Position numbers and translations under genes: made by a program. The notes below the pieces were generated by a model, which did no database searches, was not told the DNA's origin, and worked only from the letters and a program-made list of their open reading frames with translations. From positions 1 to 64,000 of the forward strand of contig NZ_BMML01000036.1 of the NCBI RefSeq assembly GCF_014645815.1: a stretch of DNA of 64,000 nt, in the 5' to 3' direction. The stretch comes from Streptomyces fuscichromogenes (GTDB lineage Bacteria > Actinomycetota > Actinomycetes > Streptomycetales > Streptomycetaceae). Below are positions 48,262 to 56,291 of this stretch, piece by piece (within the stretch, counting starts at the first letter, position 1; the number at the start of each line of letters is the position of its first letter).

Positions 48262-48438
48262 ATGAAGTACATCTTTCGCACACACCTCACACGGTTCTGC
48301 GCGACGGTCACCGCCCTGCTCGCCGTCGGCCTGCTGGGGCACGTCCACGGCGGTCGGTACGAACGGCCGGAGCACGCCAGAGTCGAGGCGACCTGCGAAG
48401 CGCCGCTGCGCTGCGACGACACCTCCTGGGGCGGTTGA
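48262..48438 (+). CDS. small secreted peptide precursor
   Basis: A 58-residue ORF with a good ribosome binding site (GGAG, 7 bases upstream). MKYIFRTHLTRFCATVTALL then AVGLLGHVHGG is a basic-hydrophobic signal-like N-terminus. The remaining about 25 residues (RYERPEHARVEATCEAPLRC then DDTSWGG) hold two cysteines separated by six residues and end in a distinctive DTSWGG. It could be an exported signalling peptide, a small bacteriocin-like product or a precursor of a modified peptide. It lies at the edge of the NRPS cluster near the LuxR-type regulator at 49354. No family recognised. Confidence 0.6.
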   Translation: MKYIFRTHLTRFCATVTALLAVGLLGHVHGGRYERPEHARVEATCEAPLRCDDTSWGG

Positions 48439-48533
48439 TCCAGCGCCCGCCGGCCGGCCCACGCCCCGTCATGTGCCCGTGCTCCGCAAGGCACGCGGCG
48501 GGGGTGGGGTGCCCAGCGACTTCGGGCGCGCCC

Positions 48534-49019
48534 TCAGTCATCGAGGACCAGTTCCATCAGCAGCGCGACGCTGCGCTGGCCGAACACGGCACAGCTGAAG
48601 CCCGCCGGGATGTACAGCACCTCGCCCGCCAGCAGGCGGTGCTGGAACTGCCCGACCCGGGCGGGCCACCGGGTGCCGAGCGGGGCGAGCCGTACCTCCA
48701 CGACGCCCTGCAGCATCACGACGAAGACGTCCGCCGCGATGTGCCTCTCCTCGTCGGCGTCTCCGGCACGGACGGTGCGATACGCGACGCAGACCTGGCG
48801 GTTCACCAGCTCGCCGAACTTGCGTGCGACGACATGGGCGGTATCCCCCACCGGCACCTCGGACCGACCGTGGGCGTCCACGAGAGCCTGCACGACCGAT
48901 GCCTCGCCCTGCGGCCACACCACGGCCGCGCTGCGACCGCCGTGGGTGTCGAAGGACAACGCGATGTCCTCGAGGAACAGCTCCAGGTCGAGCCGGAAGT
49001 CCGGTGCTTCTGCGTCCAT
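48534..49019 (-). CDS. cupin-like protein at the NRPS cluster border
   Basis: A 161-residue protein resembling the C-terminal part of JmjC/cupin proteins: ERHIAADVFVVMLQGVVEVR then HRLLAGEVLYIPAGFSCAVF and LLMELVLDD. One histidine (HIAADVF) and the GEVLYIPAGF turn of cupin motif 2 are present, but the usual second His (PxGxxH) is replaced (PAGFSCAV), so metal binding is doubtful. GAGGAG precedes the ATG at 49019. Same strand as the NRPS operon and 334 bases beyond the LuxR-type regulator; it may be a cluster accessory gene or regulator. Convergent with the small peptide gene. Confidence 0.7.
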   Translation of the reverse strand: MDAEAPDFRLDLELFLEDIALSFDTHGGRSAAVVWPQGEASVVQALVDAHGRSEVPVGDTAHVVARKFGELVNRQVCVAYRTVRAGDADEERHIAADVFVVMLQGVVEVRLAPLGTRWPARVGQFQHRLLAGEVLYIPAGFSCAVFGQRSVALLMELVLDD

Positions 49020-49353
49020 GCACGTCTCCTCAGGTGGTCCCGCACACGCGGAGATACTGTGTCGGCTCCCTCGTCGAAGCGATGCGGGAGGAGATCCGGC
49101 CGACCGGTCGCTCTCCCGCCGGCACCTGACCGGAGTGGACACAGCAGCGGTTGTCCCGCCGCGCTGTGACACTGTTGTCGCTCGTCCCGACGGACCGACG
49201 ACCACCCCCGACGTGGGCGTGAGAGCGTGCTCTCAGGCCGGTTCCACGCGTTGCGGACGACGGGTTCGTCCCGAGTCACCGGGCGCCGTCGGGGGCGGGC
49301 ACGCGTGCCCGCCCCAACCATGACTTTGCTGCAGACCGACAGGACGGCTCAAG
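49020..49353. other. gap between cupin gene and LuxR-type regulator
   Basis: Carries the Shine-Dalgarno and presumably the promoter of the cupin gene at its left end, and the palindromic hairpin at 49292-49315. No gene seen. Confidence 0.5.
49292..49315 (-). terminator. perfect 24-bp palindrome downstream of the LuxR-type regulator
   Basis: Each 12-base arm is GGGGCGGGCACG and its complement; the hairpin would have a 10-bp stem and 4-base loop. It begins 38 bases beyond the stop codon of the minus-strand regulator gene, a good position for a terminator. Confidence 0.7.
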
Positions 49354-50388
49354 TCACTGGTTCTCGGTACCGGATGCGGGCGGCCGGTTCGTCAGTTGCG
49401 TCTTCGCCGCGAGCACGCCCGCCTGGAATCGGCTCTCGGCACCCAGGCTGTCCATGATGTCGGCGATGTGCCGGCGGGCCGTGCGCAGCGACATTCCCAG
49501 GCGACGGGCGATCGACTCGTCCTTCAGACCGGCGGCCAGCAGGTCGACGATGGTGTGGTGGATCTCCTTCGCCACGCGTTCCAGACCGTCCTGGGCGGCG
49601 TCCGAGAAGGGAGTCGCCCGGACCCAGGACTGCTCGAATATGTCGTAGAGGTAGCTCACGATGGTGGGCTCCCTGATGGCGACCGCTCCCCAACTCCCCG
49701 TCTTCTCCGGTAAGAAGGCGAGGCTGCGGTCGAAGATGATCAGGCGGCCGAACAACTCGTACGAGGTGCGGTACTCCGCGCCGAGGACCGTCGCCGCGGC
49801 GACGTACGCCTGGCTCGGGCCGTTGAACCGCGCCGTGTGGTGGTAGAGGGTGCGCATCCGCACTCCCCGCGAAAGGAGCGCGTGATCGCGGCCCAGGGCC
49901 TCCTCCATCGCCTCCGGAATCCGGGCGTTGCCGCCGGGCTGACTGCTGACCACCTCTTCCCGGCACTCGGCCGAGGCCCGGTTCAGGGCCGCCCTTACCT
50001 CCTCCAGCGTCGGGACCAGCTCGACGGTGGAATCCTGGTCGCCGGGCCTGCGCCGGAGGAAGCGGTCCCGCAGCCGGTCGATGGTGCCGCGTATGTGCTC
50101 CAGCTGCTCCGTCTGACGGCGGATCGAGTCGCGCAGGGGTGTGGTCAGCATCGTCGACACGGCGTCGGGGTCCACCGCCATGACCTCGTCGGACCCCGGC
50201 CCGACGGCCCTGATCAGGCCGAGGTTGCCCAGCCGCTCCAGTGCCGCGGACACTCGGTTGGGCGGAAGACCGAGCTCGGAAGCCGCCTGGCCGGTACGGC
50301 AGCCCCCTCCGTCGACGATCCATCCGTACACGAGGATGTCGTCATCCTCGCAGGGGAGATGGCCCAGCGGCGCTCTCGGTTCGCTCAT
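49354..50388 (-). CDS. TrmB/LuxR-type transcriptional regulator (TTA-containing)
   Basis: A 344-residue regulator. An N-terminal TrmB-like winged helix (GWIVDGGGCRTGQAASELGL then PPNRVSAALERLGNLGLIRA; residues about 18-70), a coiled linker (RRQTEQLEHIRGTIDRLRDR), a middle domain (TLYHHTARFNGPSQAYVAAA, RLIIFDRSLAFLPEK) and a C-terminal LuxR HTH (GLKDESIARRLGMSLRTARR then HIADIMDSLGAESRFQAGVL). Codon 226 (49711-49713) is TTA, so translation should need the bldA tRNA. GATACT six bases before the ATG and no Shine-Dalgarno suggest a leaderless mRNA. Likely the pathway-level regulator of the adjoining NRPS operon. Confidence 0.92.
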   Translation of the reverse strand: MSEPRAPLGHLPCEDDDILVYGWIVDGGGCRTGQAASELGLPPNRVSAALERLGNLGLIRAVGPGSDEVMAVDPDAVSTMLTTPLRDSIRRQTEQLEHIRGTIDRLRDRFLRRRPGDQDSTVELVPTLEEVRAALNRASAECREEVVSSQPGGNARIPEAMEEALGRDHALLSRGVRMRTLYHHTARFNGPSQAYVAAATVLGAEYRTSYELFGRLIIFDRSLAFLPEKTGSWGAVAIREPTIVSYLYDIFEQSWVRATPFSDAAQDGLERVAKEIHHTIVDLLAAGLKDESIARRLGMSLRTARRHIADIMDSLGAESRFQAGVLAAKTQLTNRPPASGTENQ

Positions 50389-50545
50389 TCGTCCAGTATC
50401 CGCGTGATGCGCCGAAGGTCGACGCGACCCGAGGACGAGGCGGCGGCACACCACGTGACGTTCCTTACGCGTGACCGGCCTTCGGAACCGAGCCCCGCGG
50501 CCGGGCAGCGGTTCCCCGCGAGCGCGCGGTGGGCCGACGGCCGAT

Positions 50546-50592
50546 GTGACGAGGGGCCCCCACCGGCCGGTCCGGTGCGGGCCCCTCGTCAC
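50546..50592 (-). terminator. strong hairpin at the end of the NRPS-side operon
   Basis: GTGACGAGGGGCCC (50546-50559) and GGGCCCCTCGTCAC (50579-50592), 14 bp perfect with a 19-base spacer, 20 bases beyond the stop codon of the 50612-50872 gene. Confidence 0.75.
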
Positions 50593-50611
50593 GGAGGCGT
50601 GGGGGCGGCCG

Positions 50612-50872
50612 TCACCCCTCGTCGCCCGGTCCCGTCCGGACCTCCAGCGACGCGGGCCGGAAGAAGCCCAGCTCCACCGCGAGGATGACCAGCTGGGAGC
50701 GGTTGGTGACGCCCGCCTTGCTCCGGACGCGCCGGATGTGGGTGTCCACGGTGTGCGGGCTGATACCCAGGCCCCGGGCGATGGACCGGTACGTCTCCCC
50801 CCGGCACAGCCGGACGAGGACTTCGCGTTCCCTGGGGGTGAAAGTCGGTTGGGCCAGTTTTCGCAAAGACAT
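50612..50872 (-). CDS. small LuxR-type HTH protein
   Basis: An 86-residue protein that is essentially a lone GerE/LuxR HTH domain: FTPREREVLVRLCRGETYRS, IARGLGISPHTVDTHIRRVR, SKAGVTNRSQLVILAVELGF. There is no receiver or ligand domain. The ATG at 50872 (MSLRKLAQPTF) has AGGGG 6 bases upstream; in-frame starts at 50923 and 51061 are possible but lack such a site. It lies downstream of the exporter gene on the same strand. Probably a cluster-situated regulator, similar in size to other orphan NarL-type regulators. Confidence 0.85.
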   Translation of the reverse strand: MSLRKLAQPTFTPREREVLVRLCRGETYRSIARGLGISPHTVDTHIRRVRSKAGVTNRSQLVILAVELGFFRPASLEVRTGPGDEG

Positions 50873-51057
50873 GAAAGCCCCTGGTGAGTAGGCATACGGC
50901 CCGGCCACAGCTGGGCGCTCCATCGCGGTCAGCCGTCCCAGGAGCTGTCGAGGCCGCACGGTCGACGCCCCGGCGGATGACGAGTTCTCCTGGCGGCGGG
51001 AGACGCGGCCCGGTACGTGACCGCGTCCGGTACCAGCGTGCGGGGAGCGGGCCCCGC

Positions 51058-52365
51058 TCACCAGGAAGAAGGCACGTCAGCTAACTGCTTGGCATCAGGA
51101 GGACACGTCGACATATCGGGCGAGGAGTTCTGTTCCCGGCGCAGTACCGGAGCGAGCGCCGCGAGCACGGCGAGGACGAGCACGCCCGCCAGCAGCAGCG
51201 GGGCGCGGACGGTGGTCGCGGCCGCGGCGATGCCGGCAAGTGCGCTGCCCACGGGGTTCAGGCCCCAGGCGAGCATGCGGTAGACACCGGAGACCCGGCC
51301 CAGGACCGCCGGTGGCGTCAGGCGCTGCCGGCGACTGGAGCACAGTACGTTCCACAGGCCGAGCCCCGTCCCGGCCAGAGCGCACCCCAGCCACAGCACG
51401 GCGGGCCGGGGGAACAGAGCGAAGGCGGTGAACGCCGCCCCCGCCGCCGCCATCCCCGAGATCATCGCTCGGGCGCCGCCGACCCGCGCGGGCAGCCGTG
51501 CGGCCAGCACGGCCCCCAGCAGTGCGGCCACGCCGAAGACGGTGACCACGAGCCCGACAGCGCGCGGGCCGAAGGCGAGTTGGTCGACGGCGTACAGCGG
51601 CAGCAGTGTGTTGACCGCCGAAACCGCCAGGCCGGCCGCCGCCACCAGAACGACCAGCGCTCTCAGTTCGGGGTGGCCGAGGAGCAGCCGGGCGCCCTCG
51701 GCCATCTCGGACCGCACGCGCGGGCGTCGCGGGCCGGCGGTGGCGGCCGGCCCGCCCGGCGCGGGGAGCGTGGCGGTCAGCCCGGCGGACACCACGAAGG
51801 TGAGACCGTCCAGGGCGAACGCCCACACCGGCCCCACCGCGAACAGAGCGCTGCCCGCCAGCGGGCCGACGAGGCCCGTCGCCACCGTACTGATCGAGTA
51901 GAAGCGGGAGTTGGCCGCCTCCAGCTCGTCGGGGCGGGCCAGCCGCACCATCATCACCTGGGAGGCGGGGTCGGCGAAGAGTTCGAGGGCGGTGAGGACG
52001 AACGCGAACGCGCACAGCACGGCCACCGAGGGCGCTCCCGCCGTCAGCACCGCCACCAGTCCCGCCGTCGCCACCGCCCGCAGCGCGTGGGCCACCACCA
52101 GCACCGTGCGCGGCGGCAGCCGGTCCACCAGGGCGCCGGCGGGCAGGGCGCCGAGCAGCCACGGCAGGGTCTCCGCCGTCGCCACCGCGGCCACGGCGAG
52201 CGGGGCGTGGCTGTGCACGGTGACGTACAGCGGCAGGGCGACCGCACGGGCCCCGTCCCCGCACATCGAGACCGCCCAGGCCCACGAGAGCCGGCGGAAC
52301 GCCGCCGACCGCACACCGTGCGGGCGTTCGCGGGACACCCGGCTCGTGCGGGTCGTGCGGCTCAT
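51058..52365 (-). CDS. MFS exporter of the NRPS cluster
   Basis: A 435-residue membrane protein with 12 TM segments of the MFS_3/enterobactin-exporter type: AAFRRLSWAWAVSMCGDGAR, ALPLYVTVHSHAPLAVAAVA, LLGALPAGALVDRLPPRTVL, ANSRFYSISTVATGLVGPLA and the C-terminal repeat GLGLWNVLCSSRRQRLTPPA. The start codon overlaps the NRPS stop by ATGA (52362-52365), so it is translationally coupled to the peptide synthetase and most likely exports the peptide product. Confidence 0.92.
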   Translation of the reverse strand: MSRTTRTSRVSRERPHGVRSAAFRRLSWAWAVSMCGDGARAVALPLYVTVHSHAPLAVAAVATAETLPWLLGALPAGALVDRLPPRTVLVVAHALRAVATAGLVAVLTAGAPSVAVLCAFAFVLTALELFADPASQVMMVRLARPDELEAANSRFYSISTVATGLVGPLAGSALFAVGPVWAFALDGLTFVVSAGLTATLPAPGGPAATAGPRRPRVRSEMAEGARLLLGHPELRALVVLVAAAGLAVSAVNTLLPLYAVDQLAFGPRAVGLVVTVFGVAALLGAVLAARLPARVGGARAMISGMAAAGAAFTAFALFPRPAVLWLGCALAGTGLGLWNVLCSSRRQRLTPPAVLGRVSGVYRMLAWGLNPVGSALAGIAAAATTVRAPLLLAGVLVLAVLAALAPVLRREQNSSPDMSTCPPDAKQLADVPSSW

Positions 52366-55319
52366 GCCTCGGCCGCGGGGGCCAGTGCCCTGGCGAGCCG
52401 GCGGACGGTCGGATGGAGGTAGAGCTCCCGCATGGGCAGCGCGGGCAGCCGCCGGGCGGACATGGCGGCGGCCACCCGGACGGCGTAGAGCGAATTGCCG
52501 CCCAGCGAGAAGAAGTTGTCGTCCGGGCCGACGGGCACCCCGAGGACCGCCTCCCACACCTCGGCCAGCTGCGCGGACAGTTCCGCGGACGGTCCGCGGG
52601 AGTGCCGGCGCGCGGTGGGCGGATCCTGGACCGCTGCGGCGGGGGCGGGCGGCCGTCGGACGGCGGCCGGTGCCGGAAGCCGTCGGGTGTCGAGCTTCCC
52701 GTTGGCCGTCAGCGGCAGCGCCGGGAGAGCGGTCACCGTCGCGGGGAGCATGTACTCGGGCAGCAGCGTGGCCGCCCGGCCGCGCACCGCCGCGGTGTCG
52801 TCACCGTCGAGCACCACGTAGGCGTCGATGCGCGCCGCCGCGGCGTCCTGCGCCCCCTCGCCCGCCACCAGTACGGCGGCGGCGGTCACCGCCGGGTCGT
52901 CCAGCAGTACGTTGCGGATCTCGTCGAGTTCGATCCGGAAGCCACGGATCTTCACCTGGTTGTCCAGTCGTCCCAGGTGCTCCAGCCGCCCGTCCGGCCA
53001 CAGCCGGCCGCGGTCGCCGCTGCGGTACATGCGGCCGCCCCGGAAGGGGTCCGGCAGGAACCGCTCGGCGGTCAGCTCGGGCCGGTTCAGGTACTCCAGG
53101 GCCACGCCCGCACCGCCGACATGGATCTCGCCCGGGGCGCCGAACGGTACCGGCCGGCCGCGCTCGTCCAGCACGTACAGGTACCAGCCGGGCAGCGCGG
53201 GGCCCACCGACCGGGAGCCCGCGAGCACCTCGCGGCGGGTGACGGTCTGTGCGGTGACGTGCACCGTGGTCTCGGTGATGCCGAACATGTTGACGAGGCG
53301 GCAGGCCGATTCCGGGTAGCGGTCGAACCAGGTCCGCAGCACACGGGTGTCGAGAGGCTCGCCGCCGAAGACCACCAGCCGCAGCGACAGGGGCCTGCCG
53401 TGACCGCGGTCGGCCTCGATGAGCTGCGCGAACGCCGACGGCGTCTGGCTGAGGACGGACACCCGCCGTTCGACCAGCAGGTCCCGGAACTCCCCCGGTG
53501 AACGGGAGACCCAGTAGGGCACGACGACCAGGCTGCCCCCGGTCAGCAGCGGACCCCAGATCTCCCAGACCGAGAAGTCGAAGGCGCTGGAGTGGAAGAG
53601 CGTCCAGGTGTCGTCGGGCCCCAGGCCGAAGTCCTCCCGGGTGGCGTCGATCAGGGCGACGACGTTGCGGTGCGGGACGACCACGCCCTTGGGCCGGCCC
53701 GTGGAACCGGAGGTGTAGATGACGTACGCGGCCTCCCCGGGACCCCGGCCGGGCGGCGCGAGCGTCCCGTCCGCTCCCGCCGCGGCCACCTCGTCGGGGC
53801 GCACGGCGCGCGCCGAGGTGGCGGGCAGGGCGTCGACGTCCGTGACGACCAGGCGCAGGCCGGCGTCCTCGGCCGTGTAGGCCAGCCGGTCCGCGGGGTG
53901 GGCCGGGTCCATGGGCACGTACACGGCGTCGGCCTTGAGCACGGCCAGCATGGCGACGACCAGGTCCGGCGAGCGGCCGAGGCACAGCCCCACCCGCTCG
54001 CCGGGGGTCACGCCCTGGGCGAGGAGTCCTACGGCCATCCGTTCGGCACGGCTGTCGAGCTCCCGGTAGGTGATGCTGTCGCCCTCGCAGACGAGCGCCA
54101 CGGCGTCCGGCCGCCGGGCCGCCTGCCGGGCGAACGCCTCGTCCAGGCGGTACGGCGGCCACTCCGGCGTGGTCGCCGGTCCGCCCGCGCGGACCAGCTG
54201 CTCCCGCTCGGCGCCGTCCAGCAGGTCGATGTCGAGCGCGACGGCCGGCCGGTCCTCCGGCGCGGGCGCGGCCAGCCGGGTGTAGGCGGTCACCACATGG
54301 CGCGCGAACCGGGCCGCGGAACCGGCGTCGATCTCGGCGAGGCGGTGGTGCACGGTCAGGACGTCCTCGCCGCCCGCGCCGCGGTCCGGCACCAGGGTGA
54401 GGTCGAACGTGCCGGCCAGGCAGGGCAGCACGGTGGGCAGCCCGTCCGGCCCCTGCCGCCCGGCACCGCCGGGCACCGCGAGCACACCGGCCCTGACCCG
54501 GTGTCCGCCGCTCGTCAGTTCGGCGTACGTCGACGGGTCGCACCAGGCCTGCGGTGCGGTGATCGCCTGCCGGGCCCGGTCGACGAGCTCGGCCGGCCGG
54601 CCGCCGCCCACGTCCACGGGCACCAGGACGTTCCCCTCGAACGGGCCCAGCGCGCTCTCCGGCCGACCGGGAAGAACCGTCAGGACGCCGATCACCGGCC
54701 TTTCCACCCCCTCGTAACGGGCCTGGACCACGGCGGTCGCGACGACGAGCAGGGCCGGGTCGAGCCCCGCGCCGCCCGTGGCGGGCACCGGCACCGCCAG
54801 GGTGGCGGTGTCCGTACCGGCCGTGGGATCGCCCTCGGCCCAGGCGGCGGGCCCCGCGTGGTCGCCGTCCGGCCGGCTCGGCGGCGAGGGCCGCGGTCCG
54901 GGCCAGTCCGGTCGCAGGGGCCGCGGCCGGTCCGCCGGGACGCGGCCGAGCAGTACGTCGGCCACCAGGCGCAACGAGGCCATGTCCAGATCGGCGCGGT
55001 GCGCGGTCAGCACCAGCTCGGTCTCGGCGCCGGGGCCGGGGCCGGTGAACAGGACGGCACGCAACCGGCTGCCCGGAGCGACGGGGCGGTACAGCTCCGC
55101 ACGGAGGGCTCCGGCCGTGGCCGGCGTCCGCTCCGTCCACAGCCGTGGCAGACGCTCCGGGGCGTCCTGCGGCCACCAGGCGCGGACCGCCTCGCTCAGT
55201 GCGGCGGCGACGTCGTCCGCCGAGGTCCCGGCCGGCAGGCGGACGCGCAGGGCGTGGCAGTGCGCCGCCGACGGGCGGTCGCCGGGAACAAGGGGGGGTT
55301 CGGTCCCGGATGCGGACAT
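52362..55319 (-). CDS. NRPS: degenerate condensation - adenylation (Thr-like) - carrier
   Basis: A 985-residue synthetase with an exact AGGAGG Shine-Dalgarno before the ATG. Residues 1-380 are condensation-like, but the HHxxxDG centre is HRADLDM (residues 107-113), so the catalytic second His is Arg. The adenylation domain (about 390-880) has YTSGSTGRPKGVVVPHRNVV, SSAFDFSVWEIWGPLLTGGS, LVNMFGITETTVHV and LPLTANGKLDTRRLP. My pocket reading is D-F-W-S-V-G-M-V-H-K, 8 of 10 matching the threonine code. The carrier (about 905-975) has FFSLGGNSLYAVRV. There is no thioesterase domain. The 3' end overlaps the exporter gene. It may load threonine for use elsewhere in the pathway. Confidence 0.92.
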   Translation of the reverse strand: MSASGTEPPLVPGDRPSAAHCHALRVRLPAGTSADDVAAALSEAVRAWWPQDAPERLPRLWTERTPATAGALRAELYRPVAPGSRLRAVLFTGPGPGAETELVLTAHRADLDMASLRLVADVLLGRVPADRPRPLRPDWPGPRPSPPSRPDGDHAGPAAWAEGDPTAGTDTATLAVPVPATGGAGLDPALLVVATAVVQARYEGVERPVIGVLTVLPGRPESALGPFEGNVLVPVDVGGGRPAELVDRARQAITAPQAWCDPSTYAELTSGGHRVRAGVLAVPGGAGRQGPDGLPTVLPCLAGTFDLTLVPDRGAGGEDVLTVHHRLAEIDAGSAARFARHVVTAYTRLAAPAPEDRPAVALDIDLLDGAEREQLVRAGGPATTPEWPPYRLDEAFARQAARRPDAVALVCEGDSITYRELDSRAERMAVGLLAQGVTPGERVGLCLGRSPDLVVAMLAVLKADAVYVPMDPAHPADRLAYTAEDAGLRLVVTDVDALPATSARAVRPDEVAAAGADGTLAPPGRGPGEAAYVIYTSGSTGRPKGVVVPHRNVVALIDATREDFGLGPDDTWTLFHSSAFDFSVWEIWGPLLTGGSLVVVPYWVSRSPGEFRDLLVERRVSVLSQTPSAFAQLIEADRGHGRPLSLRLVVFGGEPLDTRVLRTWFDRYPESACRLVNMFGITETTVHVTAQTVTRREVLAGSRSVGPALPGWYLYVLDERGRPVPFGAPGEIHVGGAGVALEYLNRPELTAERFLPDPFRGGRMYRSGDRGRLWPDGRLEHLGRLDNQVKIRGFRIELDEIRNVLLDDPAVTAAAVLVAGEGAQDAAAARIDAYVVLDGDDTAAVRGRAATLLPEYMLPATVTALPALPLTANGKLDTRRLPAPAAVRRPPAPAAAVQDPPTARRHSRGPSAELSAQLAEVWEAVLGVPVGPDDNFFSLGGNSLYAVRVAAAMSARRLPALPMRELYLHPTVRRLARALAPAAEA

Positions 55320-55448
55320 GGAGAGCCTCCTGTGCGGTGGATCGAGGGGTGGGTCGACAAGGGCGGAACGGACGCGTGACCGGGTCGGCAGGTCGGGGCA
55401 GGGCGAGAAGTCACGGCCCGGACCGGGGCGGCAGCCGGGCCGGCCGGC

Positions 55449-56291
55449 TCAGCGGCTGGTGAAGCCGCCGTCCACGGTGAGTACGCTGCCGGTCATCTGC
55501 CGGGACCGGTCGGAGGCGAGCCACACGGCCGCCTCCGCGATGGAGTCGGGCTCGACGAGTTCGTTCGTGGGCTGGTCGCGCACGAAGGTCGCCTCGTGCT
55601 CGGCGACCGGGATCTCCAGCGCACGGGCGATCTCCGACAGCATCAGTCCCTCGGCCTCGGGCGCGTCCCGCACCGAACCCGGACACAGCGCGTTGACGCG
55701 GATCCCGAGCGGGGCGAGATCGAGGGCCGCGGCCTTGGTCAGGCCGACCACGCCGTGTTTCGAGGCGACGTAGCCGGCGAAGTGGCGGTAGCCGACGAGG
55801 CCCGCGGTGGAGGCGACGTTGACGATGCTGCCGCCGCGCTGCCGCGTCATGTAGTCGGCCACCGCGCGGATGCCCCGCCAGGTCCCCGTGAGGTTGATGT
55901 CGAGCATCACCTCCCACTCGTCCTCGTCGTACTGGTGCACGGCCCGCCCGGACGGTGCCGCGATCCCGGCGTTGTTGACCAGGACGTCGATCCGCCCGAA
56001 ACGCTGGTGCGCCTCCCGCGCGGCGTCCCGCAGCGCGCCCGGGTCACGGATGTCCGCCTGCCGGACCAGCACCGTCGCGCCCAGGTCGCGGCAGAGCGCC
56101 GCGGTGTGGTCGAGCTGGCTCGCGGACCCGGACCGGTAGGGCACGCCGGCGACCGGGCCGGCCGCGTCCAGCAGGAGGACGTCGGCGCCCTCCCGGGCGA
56201 AGGCCGTGGCGCAGGTCCGGCCGATCCCCCGGGCCGCGCCGGTGATCAGCGCGGCCTTGCCGGCGAGGAGCCCGGTGCGCGGCGCCGTCAT
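55449..56291 (-). CDS. SDR oxidoreductase of the NRPS cluster
   Basis: A 280-residue short-chain dehydrogenase: GKAALITGAARGIGRTCATA (TGxxxGxG), VLVNNAGIAAP, active-site Ser in IVNVASTAGLVGY, Tyr and Lys in HFAGYVASKHGVVGLTKAAA, and MTGSVLTVDGGFTSR at the end. Between strands 2 and 3 it has an insert (AAGPVAGVPYRSGSASQLDH) like that of mycofactocin-coupled SDRs, which keep the cofactor bound. The start overlaps the preceding thioesterase's stop (56288-56291). Its position next to the Thr-like NRPS suggests oxidation or reduction of a carrier-bound hydroxyl such as the Thr side chain (inference). Confidence 0.9.
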   Translation of the reverse strand: MTAPRTGLLAGKAALITGAARGIGRTCATAFAREGADVLLLDAAGPVAGVPYRSGSASQLDHTAALCRDLGATVLVRQADIRDPGALRDAAREAHQRFGRIDVLVNNAGIAAPSGRAVHQYDEDEWEVMLDINLTGTWRGIRAVADYMTRQRGGSIVNVASTAGLVGYRHFAGYVASKHGVVGLTKAAALDLAPLGIRVNALCPGSVRDAPEAEGLMLSEIARALEIPVAEHEATFVRDQPTNELVEPDSIAEAAVWLASDRSRQMTGSVLTVDGGFTSR

